Assembly (NCBI GenBank): GCA_017792445.1 | Contig: CP051232.1 | Location: 2,950,001-3,014,000, forward strand | Length of the DNA: 64,000 bases | DNA from: Maritimibacter sp. | Lineage (GTDB): Bacteria > Pseudomonadota > Alphaproteobacteria > Rhodobacterales > Rhodobacteraceae | Direction of reading: 5' to 3' | Shown here: piece after piece, positions 47,784 through 56,400 of the stretch | Layout of the letters: every line of letters begins with the position of its first letter | Numbering within the stretch: the first letter of the stretch is position 1 | The notes under the pieces: model-generated | Databases searched by the model: none | The model's input: the letters and a program-made list of their open reading frames with translations, nothing else | Told to the model about the DNA's origin: nothing | Translations under genes and position numbers: made by a program

Positions 47784-48263
47784 ATGGGCGAAGATCGGAA
47801 ACTGAGGGTGCAAAGCCACTGGCCGGATCTCGATCACGAGGTGCTCGCGGTCGCTGGCGTGGTGCAGCATACCGGGCAGGTCGTCGCGCGACGTGCGCGA
47901 AAGATCATGAGAAAACATGATCTTAACCCGACAGAGTTCGAGGTCTTGATGATCCTTCGAACCGAAGGGGACGGCAAGCCGATGACCCCGTCCATGCTGT
48001 ATGACGCATTGGTGATATCGTCTGGGGGCATGACTCAGGTGCTGCGCTCGCTTGAGGAGAAGGGCCTTGTGACCCGTCCCGAGGGGGCGCAGGACGGCCG
48101 GTCGAAACCGGTCGCGATCACCGAAGCCGGGATCGCTTTGGGCGATGTTGCACTGCGGCAAGTCGAGGCGGAAGAGCGTCGCGCCTTCGCCCGATCCGGC
48201 CTGACCCGCAAGGAGCTGGACACGCTTCTGTCGCTGCTCGTCCGCTACGACGGTCTGCTCTGA
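47784..48263 (+). CDS. MarR family transcriptional regulator
   Basis: 159-residue winged-helix protein. The DNA-binding part is around 45-115 (LNPTEFEVLMILRTEGDGKP, SMLYDALVISSGGMTQVLRS, then the wing LVTRPEGAQDGRSKPVAIT). Helices at both ends form the dimer interface. The ATG at 47784 is chosen because homologues begin close to MGEDRKLRVQSHWPDLDHEV; the frame is open far upstream but that part crosses the operator. It is divergent from the RND operon, which it presumably represses until a ligand binds. Confidence 0.9.
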   Translation: MGEDRKLRVQSHWPDLDHEVLAVAGVVQHTGQVVARRARKIMRKHDLNPTEFEVLMILRTEGDGKPMTPSMLYDALVISSGGMTQVLRSLEEKGLVTRPEGAQDGRSKPVAITEAGIALGDVALRQVEAEERRAFARSGLTRKELDTLLSLLVRYDGLL

Positions 48264-48387
48264 CGCGCCACCCGGTTGGCGGTTGTTTCCCTTCGGTCGC
48301 AGGCTATTGTCATCCCCGACGCTGGGGCACCGGCGGTTTCGATGACGACGCGGACTGCAGGACACCGATTTCCGGGATGGAGTTGAA

Positions 48388-49800
48388 TTGACCATTACCC
48401 CCGTTCTTCTTTGCGGCGGCTCGGGCACGCGCCTGTGGCCACTTTCGCGCAAATCCTACCCGAAGCAGTTCGCACCGTTCCTTGGGCGGGAAAGCCTGTT
48501 TCAAGCCTCTGCCAAGCGCTTGTCGGGCGAAGGGTTCGCGCCGCCGCTGGTCGTCACCGCGTCCGAGTTCCGTTTCATCGTCACCGAACAACTGGGCGGC
48601 GCCGGGATCGACCCCGGCGCGATCCTGATCGAGCCCGAGGGGCGCAACACCGCCCCCGCCGTACTGGCCGCCGCGTTGTGGCTGGAAAAGACGGACCCCG
48701 ACGCGCTGATGCTGGTCGCACCGTCGGACCACGTCATCCCTGAACCAGAGGCGTTTCACGACGTGCTGGAAACCGGCGCCGCCGCCGCCGAAGCGGGGCG
48801 CATGGTGACATTCGGTATCGCGCCGGACCGTCCGGAAACCGGCTATGGCTGGCTGGAACTGGCGGAAGCCGGCGGCAGCGGGGTGCAGGATCTTGTGCGC
48901 TTCGTCGAGAAGCCGGACGAGGAGAAGGCGCAGGGCATGCTGGATGCCGGGCGTTTCCTGTGGAACGCGGGGATCTTCCTGTTCTCGGTACGCACCATCC
49001 TCGACGCCTTTCGTGCCCATGCGCCGGACCTGCTGGAGCCGGTGGGCGCGGCGGTCGAGAAGGGCCGCGAAGACCTTGGCTTCCTGCGGCTCGACCCCGA
49101 TGCGTGGGACGGGGCTGACGACATCTCTATCGACTATGCCGTGATGGAACGCGCCGACAACCTGTCGGTCGTCCCGTTCGAGGGCCGCTGGTCAGACCTG
49201 GGAGACTGGTACGCGGTCTGGCGCGAGACGGCGGATGACACCGGCGTCGCGCAGGCGGGCAACGCGCTGGCGATCGACTGCGAGGATACGCTGCTTCGGT
49301 CCGAGGCCGAGGGACAGGCGCTGGTCGGGATCGGATTGCAGAACATTGTCGCGGTGGCGATGCCCGACGCCGTTCTGGTGGCCGATGCCAGCCGGGCGCA
49401 GGACGTGAAGATCGCCGTTGCGGCGCTGAAGGACCGGGGCGCGGCGCAGGCCGAGAGCTTTCCGAAGGACCACCGCCCGTGGGGGTTTGTCGAAACGCTG
49501 GTCGGCGGGGACCGGTTTCAGGTGAAGCGGATCGTGGTCCAGCCGGGCGCCGCCCTGTCGCTGCAATCGCACCATCACCGCGCCGAGCACTGGATCGTCG
49601 TCGAGGGCACCGCGAAGGTCACCATCGGCGAGACCGAGAAGCTGCTGACCGAGAACCAATCGGTCTATGTCCCGCTGGGCGAGAAGCACCGGCTTGCAAA
49701 CCCCGGCATGATGCCCATGGTGCTGATCGAGATCCAGACGGGCAGTTACCTCGCCGAGGATGACATCACCCGCTACGACGACATCTACGCACGGACCTGA
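48388..49800 (+). CDS. manC: mannose-1-phosphate guanylyltransferase / mannose-6-phosphate isomerase
   Basis: 470-residue bifunctional enzyme making GDP-mannose, a precursor for surface polysaccharide. The N-terminal nucleotidyltransferase begins TPVLLCGGSGTRLWPLSRKS followed by YPKQF, the pyrophosphorylase signature, and includes FVEKP. The C-terminal cupin (phosphomannose isomerase type II, about 350-465) has metal-binding HHHRAEHWIV and PLGEKHRLANPG. The start is a TTG at 48388; no ATG or GTG fits between it and the conserved motif. Followed after 12 bp by phosphomannomutase. Confidence 0.94.
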   Translation: MTITPVLLCGGSGTRLWPLSRKSYPKQFAPFLGRESLFQASAKRLSGEGFAPPLVVTASEFRFIVTEQLGGAGIDPGAILIEPEGRNTAPAVLAAALWLEKTDPDALMLVAPSDHVIPEPEAFHDVLETGAAAAEAGRMVTFGIAPDRPETGYGWLELAEAGGSGVQDLVRFVEKPDEEKAQGMLDAGRFLWNAGIFLFSVRTILDAFRAHAPDLLEPVGAAVEKGREDLGFLRLDPDAWDGADDISIDYAVMERADNLSVVPFEGRWSDLGDWYAVWRETADDTGVAQAGNALAIDCEDTLLRSEAEGQALVGIGLQNIVAVAMPDAVLVADASRAQDVKIAVAALKDRGAAQAESFPKDHRPWGFVETLVGGDRFQVKRIVVQPGAALSLQSHHHRAEHWIVVEGTAKVTIGETEKLLTENQSVYVPLGEKHRLANPGMMPMVLIEIQTGSYLAEDDITRYDDIYART

Positions 49801-49812
49801 GGAGAGGGGACG

Positions 49813-51174
49813 ATGGCGCCCAAGTTCGGAACGAGCGGCCTGCGCGGGCTGGTCACGGAACTGACCGATGAACTGGTCGCGGATTACACCCGCGCCTTCC
49901 TGACGTCCTGCGAGACGGGCGGCGGCGTTTACGTGGGCGAGGATCTGCGCGCCTCGTCTCCGCGCATCGCGGCTGCGGTCACGGCGGCAGCTACAGACCT
50001 TGGCCTTCCGGTGACGCGGGTCGGCGCCGCGCCGACACCCGCGCTGGCGCTGGCCTCGATGGGGGCGGGGCAGGCGGCGGTGATGGTCACCGGCAGCCAC
50101 ATTCCCGCAGACCGCAACGGGCTGAAATTCTACCTTCCGGGCGGCGAGGTCTCGAAAGACGACGAGGTTCGGATCACCGGCGCGCTGGGCGCGGCGGCGC
50201 AGGGCGGCTCGGCCCCGGTCAGCGATCACGACCCGGCCCCGGCCTATGTCGCGCGCTATGCCGACGCGTTCGGCGGCGATGCGCTGGCGGGGCTGAAGAT
50301 CGGCGTCTATCAGCACAGTTCGGTCGCGCGCGATATCATGGTCGCCGTGGTCGAGGCGCTGGGCGCCACCGCCGTGCCGCTGGCCCGCTCTGACGAATTC
50401 ATCCCCGTCGATACAGAAGCGGTCGACCCCGAGACGCGCGCGATGCTGGCGGACTGGTGTTCGGATCACGGGCTGGACGCGCTGATCTCGACCGATGGCG
50501 ACGCCGACCGCCCGATGGTGACCGACGCCACGGGCCGCATCGTGCCCGGTGACGTGCTTGGCCCGCTGACCGCAAAGGCGCTGGGGGCCGAGGTTATCTG
50601 TACGCCGGTGTCCTCGAATACCGCCGTCGACGCGATGGGCTTTCGCATCGTGGACCGCACCCGCATTGGCTCGCCTTTCGTGATCGCCGCGATGGAAACG
50701 CGCGCGGGCGAGAAGGTGGTGGGATACGAGGCGAACGGCGGGTTCCTTCTGGGCTTCGATACGGGCCGCCTGTCTCCGCTTGCGACGCGCGACAGCCTGC
50801 TGCCGATGGTGGCGCCGCTGGCCAGCGCCGCCGCGCAGGGCCTGTCTCTGGCCGATCTGGTCGCCACCCTGCCGGGCCGCTTCACCGCAGCCGACCGGAT
50901 CGCGGGGATCGAGCCCGAGACCTCGCAGGCTTTCCTTGCCGAGATGAAAGACGACCCGTCGCGCCGGGCCGCTTTCTTCACGGGGGTCGGGGCCGAAACC
51001 GGCATCGACCTGACCGATGGGCTTCGGGTCAGCTTCGAGGGTGACGAGATCGTCCACCTTCGCCCGTCCGGCAATGCGCCCGAATTCCGCTGCTACGCCG
51101 AGGCGTCCAGCCCGGAGCGCGCCGAGGAACTGGTGTCGGCTCATCTGAAGCGGCTGGGGCAGGAACTGGGCTGA
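49813..51174 (+). CDS. phosphomannomutase
   Basis: 453-residue alpha-D-phosphohexomutase converting mannose-6-P to mannose-1-P for ManC. Phosphoserine loop MVTGSHIPADRNGLK with catalytic Ser95; metal loop STDGDADRPMV; sugar-binding GYEANGGFLLG; phosphate-binding RPSGNAPEFR. The GTGSHIP pattern marks the PMM/PGM group rather than GlmM. GGAGAGGGG precedes the ATG. It forms a two-gene operon with manC, and both probably serve exopolysaccharide or LPS mannose. Confidence 0.92.
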   Translation: MAPKFGTSGLRGLVTELTDELVADYTRAFLTSCETGGGVYVGEDLRASSPRIAAAVTAAATDLGLPVTRVGAAPTPALALASMGAGQAAVMVTGSHIPADRNGLKFYLPGGEVSKDDEVRITGALGAAAQGGSAPVSDHDPAPAYVARYADAFGGDALAGLKIGVYQHSSVARDIMVAVVEALGATAVPLARSDEFIPVDTEAVDPETRAMLADWCSDHGLDALISTDGDADRPMVTDATGRIVPGDVLGPLTAKALGAEVICTPVSSNTAVDAMGFRIVDRTRIGSPFVIAAMETRAGEKVVGYEANGGFLLGFDTGRLSPLATRDSLLPMVAPLASAAAQGLSLADLVATLPGRFTAADRIAGIEPETSQAFLAEMKDDPSRRAAFFTGVGAETGIDLTDGLRVSFEGDEIVHLRPSGNAPEFRCYAEASSPERAEELVSAHLKRLGQELG

Positions 51175-51216
51175 GGTCGGGGTAGGGGACGGATCAGCCG
51201 TCCCCTGTCAGGTCGA

Positions 51217-51912
51217 TCAGCCGCCGGTCTGGCGGAATACGACCGTCACGGTGCGGGCGAGGTAGGACAGATCCTTGCCGAACGAGAGTTCCGACAGATA
51301 CCGGTTGTCGTAACCGATCCGGTCGACAAACGCGGTCTCGCCACGGCCATCCACCTGCCACGGGCCCGTGATGCCGGGACGCAGGGCGAAATAGCCGGTG
51401 CCGCCGCCAGCCGACGTGTACATCTTCCGCTGGCAGGGCATCATCGGGCGCGGCCCGACAAGGCTCATGTCGCCGAGCAGCACGTTGAAGACCTGCGGCA
51501 GTTCGTCGATGCTTGTCTTCCGCAGGAAATTCCCCAGCGGCGTGATGCGCGGATCGCAGCGCAGCTTCTGGTCGCGCTTCCATTCCGCCGCCAGTTCCGG
51601 GTCGGCCGCGCAAATCTCTGCCAGCGCGGCTTCGGCATCCACGACCATGGTGCGCAGCTTGTAGCACTTGAAGATCTCGCCGTTCCGTCCGACGCGGTCC
51701 TGCAGGAAAAAGCCGGGACCGCCGTCACGGCGGGTCAGCAGCCAGAAGACCCCGATCAGTGGAACGCAGATGGGCAGAAGGAAAACGCAGGCGATCAGGT
51801 CCGCCAGTCGTTTGCCAATTCGAAAATAGCTGCCACGTGTCGGCCGGATCGACGCCGCGGCCTGTTCGCGCTTAAGCGCCACCGACGCGTCATGAAAATC
51901 TACCTGGCTCAC
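51217..51912 (-). CDS. undecaprenyl-phosphate sugar phosphotransferase (ExoY-like)
   Basis: 231-residue monotopic membrane enzyme (bacterial sugar transferase family) that loads the first sugar-phosphate on undecaprenyl phosphate in exopolysaccharide synthesis. One membrane helix lies at about 35-55 (RLADLIACVFLLPICVPLIG). Catalytic core motifs are FKCYKLRTM, KTSIDELPQVFNVLLGDMSL and VGPRP. The GTG at 51912 follows GGGGGCG and gives the family's usual short N-terminus; an in-frame GTG at 51978 would add 22 residues. It converges with phosphomannomutase, so the sugar-nucleotide and transferase genes form one locus. Confidence 0.88.
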   Translation of the reverse strand: MSQVDFHDASVALKREQAAASIRPTRGSYFRIGKRLADLIACVFLLPICVPLIGVFWLLTRRDGGPGFFLQDRVGRNGEIFKCYKLRTMVVDAEAALAEICAADPELAAEWKRDQKLRCDPRITPLGNFLRKTSIDELPQVFNVLLGDMSLVGPRPMMPCQRKMYTSAGGGTGYFALRPGITGPWQVDGRGETAFVDRIGYDNRYLSELSFGKDLSYLARTVTVVFRQTGG

Positions 51913-52558
51913 AATACGCCCCCAAGCGAGAAGCAACCCTAGAAACCTGTGCCGAAGGAACCACCCTACGGCGAGCACTCACCAAGAAAGGACTGCTCAT
52001 TATTTAGCAGCAAACGGCAGATCCGAGTAGAATTAAATTAACAAAGTCCGGGTGACGCAAAGGTAGTTGGTAAGCCTCTAATATCTATGCGGCTTTGGCG
52101 TCTTTCCGCCAAAACTGCCGAATCTGAGGGCGGAATGGGAACCGGCAGGCGCCTTTCGAGGAGCTCCGAGGGGCCACGCGCGCCAATCCTGACCGAATCA
52201 CTATGATAGGGAACGCATGCCGTATCTCGAATTTCTTTTGATTTGTTAAGGCTTTGCGTTATTTAACGTCGAACACAACTCTTGCGTGTTTTGCCGCCAA
52301 GCAATGAATCTTAGGGTGTGCCTGGATCGGCGCTAATCTGCCGACTGGGGCGTTGGGGGCGGACGGCATGCGGGGGTGCCAATTCCGCTTTGTGACAATA
52401 CTGCAAAGTAGATTTCGTAATGTGTTTAACTCATGTGTTAATTTAGTCTGTGACCAATTGTAACATTCCGAAACAATTCTATCTGGCGGTCGAAGGCAAC
52501 TTCAGGCCGCCGTTGTGATCGCAATTCTTGTCTCGGTCCAAAGTCAAACGCCGAAAAC
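51913..52558. other. about 650-bp low-GC gene-free region upstream of the ExoY-like gene
   Basis: No credible coding frame on either strand. The sequence is markedly richer in A+T than the rest of the window and includes a short stem TTTGGCG/CGCCAAA (52094-52113), a TTAAC-N6-GTTAA palindrome (52426-52441) and several TTTGTTAA-type tracts. It lies between the start of the ExoY-like gene and the terminator of tRNA-Gly, so it must hold the promoter region of the polysaccharide gene. The length suggests multi-factor control or a small RNA not recognisable by eye. Confidence 0.6.
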
Positions 52559-52590
52559 ACAAAAGGGCCGCCCGAAGGCGACCCTTTTGT
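52559..52590 (-). terminator. terminator of tRNA-Gly with UUCG tetraloop
   Basis: A 14-bp stem (one G-U pair on the minus strand) is closed by C-TTCG-G, a very stable tetraloop, and followed by T-rich sequence (CCCTTTTGTGTTTTC). It is 24 bp downstream of the tRNA 3' end. Confidence 0.85.
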
Positions 52591-52614
52591 CGTGCCCTCC
52601 ATCCGGAGGGAAAT

Positions 52615-52689
52615 TGGAGCGGGCGATGAGATTCGAACTCACGACCCTTACCTTGGCAAGGTAATGCTCTACCCCTGAGCTACGCCCGC
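52615..52689 (-). tRNA. tRNA-Gly (GCC)
   Basis: 75 nt on the minus strand with encoded CCA. Acceptor stem GCGGGCG/CGCCCGC; D arm GCTC-AGGGGTA-GAGC; anticodon loop TTGCCAA, anticodon GCC; T arm with TTCGAAT. Own promoter and terminator. Confidence 0.97.
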
Positions 52690-52708
52690 GTCCTTGGGTG
52701 AGGCGTGA

Positions 52709-52736
52709 GATATAAAGAACGGCGGGGGGCTGCAAG
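52709..52736 (-). promoter_or_regulatory. promoter of tRNA-Gly
   Basis: On the minus strand CTTGCA (52736-52731), 16-nt spacer, TATATC (52714-52709). The tRNA starts 20 nt further. Confidence 0.6.
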
Positions 52737-52785
52737 AGGGAAAATGCAGGTTTTTGACCCGCCCCACCGTTTTTTTCTAATGCCG

Positions 52786-52983
52786 CTACGGCATGGCCTT
52801 TCGCGCCAGACGCCGCTTCTGGCGCCACAGGTTCAACCCTTCCTCCGCGCCTGCAAAGACCATCGCCGCATGTATGAAGCCGCGTTCGGCGTTATGGTGG
52901 AAGCCGTCGGCGACCAGGGCCATCCCACCCATCACAAGGAAACCCGGTGCCGGCATCTTGCTGGATGGGTGCGTCTCGACGGA
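52786..52983 (-). pseudogene. remnant of a TerC-family membrane protein gene (C-terminal piece only)
   Basis: Minus-strand translation reads SVETHPSSKM followed by PAPGFLVMGGMALVADGF, then RGFIHAAMVFAGAEEGLNLW and a basic end, stopping at TAG (52786-52788). This follows the C-terminal pattern of TerC-family proteins (HPT-K-M, FLVMIGMALVADG, P-K-GYIYAAMAFS, VE-LN), but with prolines and other changes inside what should be a membrane helix. The similarity runs back only to the MAPEG stop codon at 52998; the first two thirds of a TerC gene are missing. An internal ATG at 52956 could give 56 residues, but no ribosome site is seen. I read it as a decayed fragment. Confidence 0.65.
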
Positions 52984-52997
52984 TTTCGCGGGCTTTT

Positions 52998-53387
52998 TCA
53001 GGCAAGCGCGAGGAACAGGTTTCCGATGGCAGTCAGCGTGATCATTGCGACCGTCAGCACCATGCCCCCGATCCGCAGCGCCGAGATCTGTGGCGTGCGA
53101 CCGAAACCGTAGGCATGCGCTGTGCGCCCGGCCAGCAGCATTAGGCCGAACAGGTGCAGCAGAGCGGGTCCCATGCCCTGCATCTCTGCCAGTCCCAGCA
53201 TCAGGATGCCGATGGGGGCGTATTCGGCGCAGTTCGCCTGCACCCGCATCCGTTTCAGCATGTCCTTGTCACCGCCGTCGCCGACCGAGACGCGGTGTCG
53301 GAACCGGCCAAAGATCACGCGGGCCGAAAGGGCAAGGAACAGCAGGGCCAGCAGGCTGGCGTAGATGGCGGTAAGGGTGGGGGGCAT
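52998..53387 (-). CDS. MAPEG family membrane protein
   Basis: 129-residue integral membrane protein with four hydrophobic segments (TAIYASLLALLFLALSARVI; APIGILMLGLAEMQGM; LLHLFGLMLLAGRTAHAYGF; IGGMVLTVAMITLTAIGNLF). The family signature RVQANCAEYAPIGI and LAGRTAHAYGF is clear. Eukaryotic members are glutathione-dependent enzymes; bacterial members of this size are mostly uncharacterised. The stop overlaps the 5' limit of the TerC remnant. It stands alone, 88 bp from the pyc stop on the same strand. Confidence 0.88.
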   Translation of the reverse strand: MPPTLTAIYASLLALLFLALSARVIFGRFRHRVSVGDGGDKDMLKRMRVQANCAEYAPIGILMLGLAEMQGMGPALLHLFGLMLLAGRTAHAYGFGRTPQISALRIGGMVLTVAMITLTAIGNLFLALA

Positions 53388-53443
53388 GGCACGGGCTCCG
53401 TCAGGGGTCGGCGCCAGAATGCCACGCGTGGCCGTAACGGCAA

Positions 53444-53468
53444 GCGGCGCGCCACGTGGGCGCGCCGC
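53444..53468 (-). terminator. strong hairpin just past the pyc stop
   Basis: A perfect 10-bp G+C stem (GCGGCGCGCC/GGCGCGCCGC) around ACGTG begins 7 bp after the stop of pyc. The T-tract (TTTTCTT) is on the plus-strand side, so in the pyc direction it has no U-run and may act with Rho or as an mRNA 3' stabiliser. Confidence 0.5.
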
Positions 53469-53475
53469 GGTTTTC

Positions 53476-56400
53476 TTAGTCCTCGAACTCGACCAGCAGG
53501 TCTTTCGCGTCGATCTGAGCGCCCGGCGTGACGTGGACGGCCTTGATCGTCGCGTCCCGCTCGGCGTGCAGGCCGGTTTCCATCTTCATCGCCTCGATGG
53601 TCAGCAGCAGGTCGCCCTGTTTGACCTTCGCGCCCGCCTGCGCGGCGACCGTGGCGACGACACCCGGCATCGGTGCGCCCACGTGGTTCGGGTTGCCGAC
53701 CTCGGCCTTGGGCCGCACCGTCGACGCGCCGCCCGCCTTGCGGTTCGGCACCCGGATCACGCGCGGCTGGCCGTTCAGTTCGAAGAACACCCGCACATCG
53801 CCGTCCTCATTCGTCTCGGACAGGGCGGACAGGCGGACTTCCAGCGTCACGCCGGGCTCGATCTCGGGCGAGATTTCCTCGCCGGGTTCCATGCCGTAGA
53901 AGAAATTGAGCGTCGGCAGCGTCCGCACCGGGCCATAGGTCGCATGGCGCGCGGTGTAGTCCGAGAAGACCTTGGGATACATCAGGTAACCGTTCAGATC
54001 CTCGTCGTCGAATTCCTCGTCGGGGAACTTCTCTTCCAACTCCTTGCGCTTGGCGTCCAGATCCTCGGCAGGCAGATGTGCGCCGGGGCGTTCGGTATTC
54101 GGCTTTTCGCCCTTCAGCACCTTCTGCAGGATCTTGTCCGGGAAGCCGCCCGGCGGCTGGCCAAGGTTGCCCTTCATCATGTCGATGACCGAGTCCGGGA
54201 AGGATACTTCGGTCTTGGGGTCTTCGACCTGCGCGCGGGAGAGACCCTGCGACACCATCATTAGGGCCATGTCGCCCACCACCTTGGACGACGGCGTGAC
54301 CTTCACGATGTCGCCGAACATCAGGTTCACCTCGGCGTACATCTCGGCCACCTCGTGCCAGCGTTCCTCCAGCCCCAACGAGCGCGCCTGCGCCTTGAGG
54401 TTCGTGAACTGGCCGCCCGGCATCTCGTGCAGGTAAACCTCCGATGCCGGAGCCTGCATGCCGCTCTCGAACGCCGCATACTGGCCGCGCACCGCTTCCC
54501 AGTAGTTCGACATCTCGCGGATCGCTTCGACGTCCAGCCCGGTGTCACGCTCGGTCTGGGCAAGGATCTCGACCACGGTGCCCAGCGTCGCTTGGCTGGT
54601 GTTGCCCGACAACGCGTCCATCGCACAGTCGGCGGCGTCCACGCCCGCCTCGGCGGCGGCAAGGATGGTGCCGGCGGCGATGCCGGCGGTGTCGTGGGTA
54701 TGGAAATGGATCGGGATCGAGATCTCGTCCTTCAGCGCCTTGAACAGCGTCCGCGCCGCGACCGGCTTCAGCAAGCCCGCCATGTCCTTCACGCCAAGGA
54801 TGTGGGCGCCGGACTTCTCCAGCTCCTTCGCCATCGTGACATAGTACTTCAGGTCGTACTTGGGGCGCGCCGCGTCGAACAGGTCGCCGGTGTAGCAGAC
54901 GGTGCCTTCCAGCACCTTGTCGGTCTCAAGCACGGCATCCATCGACACGCGCATGTTCTCGACCCAGTTCAGCGAGTCGAACACCCGGAAGATGTCGACG
55001 CCGGACTCGGCGGCCTGCTTGGTGAAGGCCTTCACCACGTTGTCGGGATAGACGGTATACCCCACGCCGTTCGAGCCGCGCAGCAGCATCTGGGTCAGAA
55101 GGTTCGGCATCGCCGCGCGGATGTCGCGCAGGCGCTGCCACGGGCATTCCTGCAAGAAACGGTAGGCCACGTCGAAGGTCGCGCCGCCCCAGCACTCGAC
55201 CGAGAACAGTTCCGGCAGGTTGGCGGCATAGGCGGGCGCGGCCTTGATCATGTCGATCGACCGCATCCGGGTGGCCAGCAGCGACTGGTGCCCGTCGCGC
55301 ATGGTGGTGTCGGTGATCAGCAGGCGCTTTTGCGCCAGCATCCAGTCGGCCAGCGCCTTCGGCCCCTTCTCTTCAAGGATCTGGCGGGTGCCCGGCGGCG
55401 GAGTGCCGATCTTCAGCTCCGGCACACGGGCCGGCTTCAGCTCAGGGTGGGGCTTAGGCCGGCCTTCCGTCTCGGGGTGCCCGTTCACCGTGATGTCGGC
55501 GATGTAGGTCAGCAGCCGTGTCGCGCGGTCGCGGCGCGGCTTGAAGTCGAACAGGTCGGGCGTCTGGTCGATGAACTTGGTGTGGTACTCGTTCGACAGG
55601 AAGGTCGGGTGGCGCAGCAGGTTGATGACGAAGTCGATGTTCGTCGCCACGCCCCGGATGCGGAACTCGCGCAGCGCCCGGTCGATCCGCTTGATCGCGG
55701 CCTCGGGGGTCGGCGCCCATGCGGTGATCTTTTCCAGCAGCGAGTCGTAATACCGCGTGATCACCGCGCCGCTGTAGGCGGTGCCGCCGTCAAGCCGGAT
55801 GCCCATGCCGGTCGCGCCGCGATAGGCGGTGATCCGGCCATAGTCGGGGATGAAGTTGTTCTGCGGATCCTCGGTGGTGATCCGGCACTGGATCGCGTGG
55901 CCGTCAAGCTGCACGTCGTATTGGCTGGCGACGCCCGTGGCCTCGGTCAGCGACTTGCCCTCGGCGATCAGGATCTGCGCGCGCACGATGTCGATGCCGG
56001 TGACTTCCTCTGTCACCGTGTGTTCCACCTGCACGCGGGGGTTCACCTCGATGAAGTAGAACTCGCCGGTTTCCATATCCATCAGGAACTCGATGGTGCC
56101 GGCGCATTCGTAATTCACCGCCTCGGCGATCTTCTTGCCGAGATTGCACAGCGTCTCGCGCTGGGCGGGGGACAGGTACGGGGCAGGGGCGCGTTCGACG
56201 ACCTTCTGATTTCGCCGCTGAACCGAACAGTCGCGTTCCCACAGGTGATAGATGTTGCCCTCTTGGTCGCCGAGGATCTGAACCTCGACGTGGCGGGCCT
56301 TCATGATCATCTTCTCAAGATAGCCTTCGCCGTTGCCGAAGGCGGCCTCTGCCTCGCGGCGGCCTTCCTTGACCTTCGCCTCAAGCTCGTCCGGCCCCAT

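Noticed and set aside
52426-52441. CtrA-like TTAA-N-TTAA site
   Set aside because: The spacer is 8, not the 7 nt needed for a CtrA box; kept only as a palindrome in the low-GC region.
52544-52828. 94-residue minus-strand frame through tRNA-Gly
   Set aside because: It is translated tRNA and terminator sequence; such GVEHYLAKVRVVSSNLIARS frames are a common artefact over tRNA genes.
52705-53112. 135-residue plus-strand frame
   Set aside because: Covers the tRNA promoter, TerC remnant and MAPEG end on the opposite strand; no ribosome site or motif.
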